Positions 56,647 to 64,000 of a stretch of 64,000 nucleotides of DNA are shown one piece after another. Source of the stretch: Xiphias gladius (lineage: Eukaryota; Chordata; Actinopteri; Istiophoriformes; Xiphiidae); NCBI RefSeq assembly GCF_016859285.1, contig NC_053414.1, positions 23,899,517 to 23,963,516 on the forward strand, given 5' to 3'. Below the pieces are notes generated by a model, which had not been told where the DNA came from, did no database searches, and saw only the letters and a program-made list of their open reading frames with translations. The position numbers were made by a program, and so were the translations under genes. Position 1 is the first letter of the stretch, and every line of letters starts with the position of its first letter.

Positions 56647-59367
56647 CAGCTGGGCCTATGGATGGCAGTCTTTCTGTCATTTCAAATACTCCAGAACTCT
56701 TGTCCAGAACAAGAAATCTCCACAACTGGCAACAACACTTGACCTCCATTAAATCAAAAATTACCCTTAAGCAAGCATCATTAGCATCTATTAAAGATGC
56801 TAGTGATATTCCTCTGTGAGAGATGTACATGATTCTCCTGAATATACTCCATGCTATGATCTACTGCCTGTGCCTGTGCCTGTGTTGTGTGTGTGTTCAG
56901 CTCCCAGGAAGGCCAGGCCCAGGACACTCAGGGCAGAAACACCACAGTGGAGTGCCTCACTGACACACTGAGCTGTGAAACTCTAATGCTGGATTCTGAC
57001 CCTGCTGCACCTCCTGGCACTACTGAGGACGCCAACGCCCCGGAAGAGATCCAGACAGTATATGGATGTCGCCACATCAGGTATGAAATGCACCTCCACA
57101 TAAGCCTGAAATGTTGATGGTTTCCGCATTGTTGTTAATTCTACCACACACAGCTGAAGTAATAAATGTTATTTTGTTTTCAGATGACAGCAAGATCCAA
57201 ACACTTGATTCGTGAGAGCACTGTTGATGTAGATTGTCCCCCAATGCAATGCACAGAAGAATTGTTGGAACTGTTTGCAGCTGAAAAGCATTCAAACATA
57301 TTTTGGAGGGTGAGACAGCATTAAAGTTTTAAATCACTGAGAAACATTTCGATTTTTATTGCCAGTAGCATTCCAAGGTGTAATTAGTGAACATCAGTAC
57401 ATGTATTTCATCATTTTCTATACGAGGAAAACAATAGGGAAAACTAACTGCAGAAACAGTCTGCCAAGACAATGCTGGCTTAACAGTTATTTGGAAGTAT
57501 GGAATTAAGGCACCTATCTCCCCCTGGAGGAGGAAAAAGGATTCAGGATTGAAATTTTTTTTACATAAAATCACAATTTCTTTATTAAAGGAAGAGGATT
57601 GCTTTTCCTTTTGTTTTTTAATCTTTCATTCCTTTCCCCTCAGTAAGAAAAACTACAACTTACAAAATAATAACATAATGTTTTATAACTACCTAACTAT
57701 GTATTGTACAGTGTAACACCATTCATCTCATTGTTCACACAACTATTACCACATGGATCCAATGATACACTGCATTAAAGCCAGTTTATATCACTGTTTA
57801 AAATAACAAAATTATGAATTAAAACAAGTCACAACAGTTATCGATGTGTAAATCAGGCTTGTTAAATTATTTTATTTAGAATCATCTCACAAATTTGTGC
57901 GTTGACATGGCTGGAGCTGGATCCGACGCTCTCCCCTGGAGACAGCATAGCCCTTTCAGCATCCTGCACTTTTATCTCCTCCATGGGGAGACAAAACTTA
58001 GTAGGGTTGTTTCGAATTATTAAATATTCTTCTGTTACACTGGTATTTCAATCTCAAAGTCAGATATCAAAGCTTTTTTTAAATTATGATCATTAGGATT
58101 TAGCCCTCTGACAAAGATTTTGAGTTTCTACTGGATGTATTTTGAGGTTTAAATGGTTAAGTTGATAAATTACATTTAAATAAGGAACAGCTAGATCTCC
58201 TTTTAGCAACAATTTCTTTTTACTCTGAATTATCCACAGAGGAAACTAAACTGACCTTGAATAAAAATAATCCTGATGTGTATATTTGCCCTGCACTTTT
58301 ATGTTATTAAATCTCACCCTCAGTGTTTTTTGTACAACAGTTTGCAGTAAGAGGAGATTATTTTGCTCTAGTAATTTATTCAATATGGTACTAATTATAG
58401 TAAGTGTATAGTATGCTCAGTTGGTTTGAGGTCAGGTGACTGACTTGGCCACTGAAGAATATTCCATTTCTTTGCCTTGAGAAGCTCTTGGGTTGCTTTC
58501 GCAGTACACTTTGGGTCATTATTAATTTGTGCTGTGAAGCACCACCCTATCAGTTTTGCAGCATTTGGCTGAATCTGAGCAGATAGTTTAGCCCTGTACA
58601 CTTCAGAATTCATCCTGCTACTTCTATCAGCAGTCACATCATCAATAAACACAAGTGAGCCATTTCCATTGGCAACCATACATGCCCATTCCATAACACT
58701 GCCTCAACCATGTTTGACAGATGATTTGATATGCTTCGGATCATAAACCGTTCCTTTACCTCTCTATATTCTTCTCTTCCCATCATTCTGGTACAAGTTA
58801 ATCTTGGCTTCATCTGTCCAAAGAATCTGGTTCCAGAACTAGGCCAGCTTTGTTTAAGATATTTACTGGAAAAGTCTAATCTGGCCTCTCTGTTCTTGAG
58901 TATTACCTGTATTTTTTCAGCCTAATGATGGCCGCCTTCACTTGCATCAACACCTCCTTGGAACACATATTGAGAGTTTCCATGAACAGCTATGAAATGC
59001 AACACTTGGAATCAACTCCAGACCTTTTACTTGTCCCCTTTGAAATTCCAATACCATCAGAATACCCAATATGATCTCAAAAAACCCCATATAGTAGGTA
59101 GTTTTAATTTACAACCTGTTATGTTAGTGTAGTTTGTGTTCACAGCTACATTTTCAGCTTCTTTCAAAAAAACATTCTGTATCTGTAAAAAAGGAAGATA
59201 TGTTTGATGAAGGCCACTCCTATGGTGAAGAAGTAAGCACACAGCATGTTGTAAGACAGGTGCTTCAACATGCAGTCCAGCCTGCTTCTGTTAGAAACAG
59301 AGATCTTCTACCGTCCACCATCATCCCTGCAGCTCCTATACAGTCTAGAGTTATAGTAGTATCCATA
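56647..59367 (+). CDS. Unrecognised multi-exon gene, partial
   Basis: I do not recognise this protein. Four + strand exons chain together: A about 56647-56815, B 56901-57080, C 57195-57309, D 59158-59367. A ends CT|GTGAGA in phase 2 and B begins with C after TTCAG, restoring a Leu codon across an 85-bp intron. B is a symmetric 180-bp exon with a CAG|GTATGA donor. D is a symmetric 210-bp exon with a GTACGT donor. Peptides: QQHLTSIKSKITLKQASLAS (A), TTVECLTDTLSCETLMLDSD and PEEIQTVYGCRHIR (B), SKHLIRESTVDVDC with EELLELFAAEKHSNIFW (C), HSVSVKKEDMFDEGHSYGEE with TIIPAAPIQSRVIVVSI (D). Weak point: for C the first AG after the pyrimidine tract (57182-57183) would create an immediate stop; the in-frame join needs the AG at 57193-57194. 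The composition is hydrophilic and acidic, without membrane segments. Both ends are unresolved. It may also be a decaying gene. Confidence 0.45.
57310..58390. other. No feature recognised
   Basis: Intron of the unrecognised gene if exons C and D belong together. It is AT-rich, with CCCCTGGAG phrases at 57520-57535 and, in similar form, at 57935-57945 (TCCCCTGGAGACAG), perhaps an old repeat. Confidence 0.35.
58395..59060 (-). mobile_element. Decayed Tc1-like transposase fragment
   Basis: On the - strand, GSLVFIDDVTADRSSRMNSE, QPNAAKLIGWCFTAQINNDP and NILQWPSQSPDLKPTEH follow the order of the Tc1 DDE domain: the first D region, the second D, then SPDLNPIEH with the E, here mutated. No intact inverted ends were found. 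It lies between exons C and D of the unrecognised gene. Confidence 0.8.
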
Positions 59368-59399
59368 GTACGTCACTGTGTCTGAGAAATAGCCCTAAG

Positions 59400-59880
59400 A
59401 CAAAAGGAGATGCACAGAAAGTATTTCATACAACAACTACCATTTGCTGCGCAGGTGACTTCATTACATATGGGTTGGGTTAGAATTTATCTGAATAAGA
59501 TTATTTAATTAATATTAATTTGTCCATGGTTTTTCCATAAAAAAGTTCAATTGCCTTGTTAAAAAGTATCCAAAAAAAATTCTCTATACCTAATTCTCTT
59601 CCATAAAAGGAATCTTCTTTGATGTCTGTCTTTGACGTTTTACATTGGATTTCTAATGTGTCTGGTTTGATATTTATACTACGTTACATGAATAAGTTTC
59701 CAAATTCCAAATTTAAATTTTTTTCCATTTTTTAACCTACGTTAATGAGAAAAATCTAATACTGTTCTTTACTTGGGCTTTTCTGTCCCACTCACTAACA
59801 TGACATACCGTCTATTTCTTTGCTCTAGATACTAGAAAAACATGGTCAGGTCTAGGACCTTTTCTTGCTAAATTTGACCC
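59400..59880. other. AT-rich spacer
   Basis: No coding sequence recognised. A phrase at 59607-59632 (TCTTTGATGTCTGTCTTTGACG) recurs near 62680, as part of the duplication described at 62486. Confidence 0.4.
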
Positions 59881-59889
59881 TCCAGGGCT

Positions 59890-61140
59890 TCCTAGATCAG
59901 GGATAGCCAAATTTGAAGCTTTTTTACAATTGGTTGTGGAACAAAAAGAGAGAGAGTTTCAGAAAGGTTTCAAGATGCCATGCATACACTGCCACCTTTG
60001 GGATCAAAGTTTGCACAAATGCCATACAATTCATAGCCTCTTGTAGCTTTTGATTTGCTGAGCACAGACGCCTCAAAGCAGCTGACTGACTTGCAACTTT
60101 GCAGAGAAACGTGCACTCACACATTTAGAATTTACAATAATAGACAAATATAGAAAACTGGAATCGCCACAGAGGAACATTTGGAAGGGTTTGATTGGCA
60201 TCATATCTCAGCGAGAAAAGAGACACAAGACAAACACCCATGGAAACCTCCTAAAGAGGTCCATCTCATAAGTCAGACCCCACCAAGCGGTGTCCTTCTG
60301 GACCTAATGCAGCAACGGAAGCGGCTAAAAACATTGGAATAAGTGTGCCCGAAAGGTCTCGAGATGCTCAAACACATACATCAGCCTCGTCCATGTACCA
60401 TCAGGTTTGGACCAAATGTTGCTCAAAAGCCATGTAGTTTATAACATTTGTAGCTCTTGATTTGTTGAGGAAAAGTAGCTGACTTAGTTGCACTGTTTAA
60501 GAGAATTTTGCACATAGGCATTTAGAAATTAAAATGGTAACAGACCTACATTTTGAAAATTGGAAATGCATTTTGGCAGGGATTTATGGCGTCGTAAGTT
60601 GAGTAATGTTAGTGTTGGTGTCTTCAAAATTTTACCATAGGTACTCCTTAATAAGCTCAATGACATACGTTGTGCATGCCTGCATAACTCACTTTTGACA
60701 AAATGATCAATTTTGGCTTCAAGGCCTAAAACACACTTCTGGCTGGCCGCACTTGAAAGGTTGAAAGGGTGGGGGATGGGCAAATAGGTAACTTTTTCAT
60801 AGTTGGAAACACTGATTAAGTGTATCTTCAAACTAAAGCTCTATTTCATTCCTGTGCAGAGCTAGGGGGCAGCAAAATTTGAACATTTTTACTTCGTTAA
60901 GCGTCATATCTCAGCAATGGAGGCACTCAGAGATACAGGACAAACATCTACGGAAAGCTCTCAAAGAGATCTATCGCATATGTCCACTCCATGCACTGCC
61001 ATCTTTGGTACCAAAGTTTGCTGAAATGCTGTTCAATTCGAACTCTTGTAGTCCTTGATGGTACCCTCGGTGTTCTCCTACCTTGAGTAGTTGAGGAGTT
61101 ACAAAGGCACAAATAACTTCCAAATTCCAATCTATCTTCC
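59890..61140. repeat. Tandem array of diverged modules
   Basis: Phrases recur in the same order. They include (CATGCA)(TA)CACTGCCA(C/T)CTTTGG followed by ATCAAAGTTTGC at about 59979 and 60991, with a weaker copy at about 60396 (CATGTACCATCAGG..GACC). Next come CTCTTGTAG(C/T)..TTGAT at about 60037, 60452 and 61044, and CATATCTCAGC with GACAAACA(C/T)C near 60202 and 60905. The lead phrase AGCCAAATTTGAA / AGCAAAATTTGAAC occurs at 59906 and 60871. At least three units with spacing of about 415-590 bp are visible. No known family comes to mind. The 206-codon - strand frame at 60971-61591 overlaps the array and looks incidental. Confidence 0.6.
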
Positions 61141-61548
61141 ATATTTTAATCTGTTTAATGCAGGCGCCCTCCTGACATTTAGGATCGATTTTGGGATACT
61201 TCCTGTGGGACCAGAGGAATAAAAAACAAAAATCACCCACCATCGGTGAGATGACAGCTTTCAGCCAGAGGTGGTTGCACATCTCTAGCCCATTGCATAG
61301 CAAAAAAGATGCAAAAAAACAACAACATTGTGACCTTTTTTTTTTAGGCCATTCTAAGGCCCAGTGGAAGAGGTTTGTCGGGAAGGTTTGCTGTCGCACA
61401 TATGTGTTGGGTCGCTGACATTTGCTACATGGGTGCTGGGACCTGGAAGTAAACTTGGAAGTGAGGTTCTGATGATTTTCCCATGCAGCTATAGGCACCA
61501 AATTTGGTTTTGTACACATTTTCGAGGGGGCCAAGTGGCATATACTTG

Positions 61549-62465
61549 GTGCTTTGGGTTTCTTGTCTATTTTCAATAGGACATGAAACAAGGAAATTAG
61601 TAAAAAATAATCTAATGACAGTTTTTAAAATTAGGGTTAGGATTAGGATTTAAAATGAGGGTTAGGACATGGGTTAGCATTTAAAATGAGGGTTAGGAAT
61701 AGGGTTAGGGCTACACTAGAAGGGCATTGGAGTTTCTAGTCTGATTTCCACTGGACAAGAAACAAGGAAAGTAGTAAACACAATCTAATAACAGTTTTTA
61801 AAGTAAGGGTTAGGGTTAGTGTCTAAAGTGAGGGTTAGGGTTTAAAATGAGGGTTAGGACTACGGTAAGATTTCAAAATTGGGGTAAGGACATGGGTTAG
61901 CATTATGGTTTAAAATGAGGGTTACGACTAGGGTTAGGACTATGTTTAAGGGGATTGGGGTTTCTAGTCTTTTTCCACTGCACATAAAACACGGAAAGTA
62001 ATAAATACAATCTGATGACAGTTTTTAAGGTGAGGATTCGATATTAAAATGAGTGTTAGGACTAGGGCAAGGGTTCAAAATTTGGGTTAGGACGAGGGTT
62101 AGCGTTAGGGTTAAAAAAATTGGTTCAGCAAAGGAAAAAAATGGGACATCTAAGGAAACCACCTTTGATGGTGGACCAGAGTTCATTATGACTTCGGAGT
62201 TCTGACATCATCAAAGAAAATCCATTGATTATAATCGAGGTGGTGTGTTCTTAACGGGCTGAAAGCCAAAAGCAACCACTATAATGTGCTTTTCTTGTTA
62301 CGTTATGCTGAAATTTCCTTTCAGACAGCTGGGATATTTTCTGCTGTAAAACATGAACTTGCTATGCCTTGACAATGGACATTAACAACTTTTTTGGGGG
62401 GCTTTAGGGTAAGGGTTACGGTTAGGCAAGTAGTGGTTAGGGTTAGGGTAAGTCACCAGTAACAA
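61549..62465. repeat. Minisatellite with telomere-like GGGTTAG motifs
   Basis: Three longer units start near 61549, 61723 and 61950. Each has (GGG)TTTCT(A/T)GTCT..TTTTC/TCCACTG, GACA(T/A)(G)AAAC(A)AGGAAA, then AATCTAAT(A/G)ACAGTTTTTAA. Each is followed by stretches of AAAATGAGGGTTAGG(A)..GGGTTAG. After 62040 only the GGGTTAG-type part continues, with gaps, to about 62460. The G-rich strand is the + strand. This is a degenerate interstitial array, not a true telomere. Confidence 0.75.
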
Positions 62466-62485
62466 AATGATAGTCTATGTAATGT

Positions 62486-62705
62486 CATAAGACAGGTGCT
62501 TCGACATGCAGTCCAGCCTGGTTCCAAATGGACACAGAGCTATTCTTGTCTCCACCATCATTCCTGGAGCTCCTATGATGTCTATAGTTATAGTTGACAG
62601 ATATCAAAGATTCTTTTGTGTTGGCATCATATATCTTTACAAAATCAATATTCTAAGTGAAATCATCAAATAATCCCTCTTTGATGTCTGTTTTTCATGT
62701 TCAAC
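62486..62705 (+). pseudogene. Decayed duplicate of exon D of the unrecognised gene
   Basis: ATAAGACAGGTGCTTCGACATG and onward matches exon D at 59253-59365 (GTAAGACAGGTGCTTCAACATG). It encodes IRQVLRHAVQPGS in the same frame as VRQVLQHAVQPAS, then a one-base insertion shifts the frame before the CCACCATCAT segment. Similarity resumes at TCTTTGATGTCTGT (62680 versus 59608), so the duplicated block was at least about 380 bp. It lies about 3.2 kb from the source and is not usable as an exon in this state. Confidence 0.7.
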
Positions 62706-62711
62706 ACAAGG

Positions 62712-63000
62712 TCTGTCCATAACAAGAAGCGTTAAGCAGAAGCCCATGGTTCACTACCAACCAGTTCATGCTTCCAGCAGATACTCCCCACTCAGTGACA
62801 CACCTGCTGAGAAACCATCTCTGGTTATTGGCAGCTCTATTTTTGAGTCAGATATATTCCTGGGGCCAGAGCAGGTGACATAGAATCCTATTTGAAACTG
62901 CTGGCTAAGGATAAACAACGGATAACAACAAATGTGTGTCTATCTGACTCAGCACAGTCTAAAAGAATTGTTATGTATGTGTACAAGATCACACCTAACT
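62712..63000 (+). mobile_element. LINE ORF1 (SGNH/esterase-type) relic
   Basis: The + strand reads SRYSPLSDTPAEKPSLVIGS, then in a shifted frame RAGDIESYLKLLAKDKQR. This order (RYSPLSDTPAEKP..LVIGSS.., GARAGD, LKLLA) is familiar from the ORF1 of fish L2/CR1-like LINEs, which carries an SGNH-hydrolase-like domain. The catalytic part is incomplete and frameshifted; it is a dead fragment. Confidence 0.7.
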
Positions 63001-64000
63001 AAAAAAAATAACACTGAATACATAATTCTCATAAAGATAAACCAATGGTATGACCAATGGTGAAGCTTCAGTACTCAGTCACGCATCATTCACCTGACCA
63101 GGGGTGTAACTTTATCACTTACTCGTTCTATACTCAGTCACAGACATTCACGTTTATAGGGCTTACACCGCTGTTGCAGTCCAGCCAAAATGTCGGCTGA
63201 AATTGAAACTCTTCCAGCCAAAAGACAAAGTCTTTTGATACTTCAGCCTACTTTTTGGCTGGAAGTGACTGCTGGTTATAGCGCACAAACTACAAAGGTA
63301 CGGGGATCTGCTACAGCAGACTGCAACTCTCACAAAGCAAAAGTTAAAAATGCCGGACAGTGAACGTTTCTGAATGTCAGTGATGAAGTGATTGTTACAA
63401 GCCCAGGAAATGCCAGCCAGTATGGATAAAGATTAATGAGTGATTTGTACCAGCTCTGTAATCCACAACAGTCAGTAGGTATCCTATCCCAGGTATCTGT
63501 TCCATGTTCAGTCTCTAACTGGAGTGATGTTGCACATTGACAAGCCACAGTTATGCACAGCAAGTCCGCTTTTTAATATCAGTGCAGCAAGCACTAGACT
63601 GTTGAACTGTTGCAAACCACAGAAAACTCAGTGCTTATGTGTAAATTAAAAATAATAACTTGTCATTTTCATTAATTACTCTATGGTTTCTACTGTAAAT
63701 AAACTGGCATGTTGAATACTGACGCACTGAAAACAGTTTTCAGGTTCCCCTGAAAAAATAAGAGATCAATTGAAACATCGCTTTTGCTAGTAGGCTAAAT
63801 CCCTCCCTCAGGGAAGTCTCTTCCTGCCAGTCCTCTGCCTTTATTATTCATTATCCTAAATGACTCATTTTAACAATGATGTTATGCACCAGAACATGCC
63901 TGACATTCCTTTATTAAAAATTAAAATATTTTGGTAATTAAAAGCCAAACACTGAAGCTGAACATTGTAAATGTAAATGTAAATTTTAAGCTTTTCTCAT
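63001..64000. other. No gene recognised at window end
   Basis: Two short direct repeats (TACTCAGTCAC at 63071 and 63131) are visible. The frame at 63330-63563 on the - strand shows no domain. The end at 63970-63985 has three GTAAAT units. Confidence 0.4.

Noticed and set aside
60971-61591. 206-codon open frame on the - strand, the longest outside known exons
   Set aside because: It overlaps the tandem modules, has no recognisable domain and no flanking splice or promoter evidence, and its composition (many W, C, K, H) is unlike a typical protein.
61630-62465. True telomere or chromosome end
   Set aside because: The TTAGGG-like units are degenerate, interrupted by a conserved AT-rich core, and flanked on both sides by ordinary sequence.

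Overview
The window is a piece of a ray-finned fish (teleost) nuclear chromosome. The evidence is spliced vertebrate genes with GT..AG introns, very long (CA/GT)n and (TA)n microsatellites, several Tc1/mariner families with teleost-type termini, remnants of fish non-LTR retrotransposons, and fish-type multi-Ig CD300/pIgR-like genes. No bacterial operon, CRISPR array or phage module is present. I read the exons by hand from splice sites, reading phase and family resemblance, so intron borders are predictions.

Layout. 1-4.9 kb: no recognised gene. 4.96-5.5 kb: relics of a CD300/pIgR-like gene on the + strand. 6.7-9.2 kb: tekt4 (tektin-4), seven exons, - strand. 10.9-12.4 kb: two broken exons of another CD300/pIgR-like copy, - strand. 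13.8-14.8 kb: a non-autonomous DNA transposon. 15.4-20.1 kb: an intact eight-exon CD300/pIgR-like receptor gene, - strand. 22.4-23.9 kb: a decayed Tc1 element. 25.5-29.6 kb: metrnl (meteorin-like), five exons, - strand, with a CpG-rich promoter. 35.6-51.7 kb: b3gntl1, twelve exons, - strand, introns full of repeats. 52.2-53.9 kb: a LINE tail and a deleted Tc1. 56.6-59.4 kb: at least four phase-compatible exons of a + strand gene I do not recognise. 59.9-62.5 kb: diverged tandem modules and a minisatellite with telomere-like GGGTTAG motifs. 62.5-63.0 kb: a decayed duplicate of the last of those exons and a LINE ORF1 relic.

The genes do not form one pathway. Tektin-4 is a ciliary/flagellar microtubule protein, the CD300/pIgR-like receptor is an immune surface protein, METRNL is a secreted cytokine-like factor and B3GNTL1 is a GT2-type glycosyltransferase. 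In human, METRNL and B3GNTL1 are neighbours at 17q25.3 and the CD300 cluster lies at 17q25.1, so the combination looks like ancestral linkage; tekt4 has a different human location.

I found no convincing new molecular system. The most interesting items are the decaying CD300/pIgR-like cluster (three copies of one Ig exon, two of them broken), the intact receptor's odd second Ig domain and four-YxN tail, UG repeats at both ends of the intron before its membrane exon, and the unrecognised gene with a duplicated exon near 59 kb.
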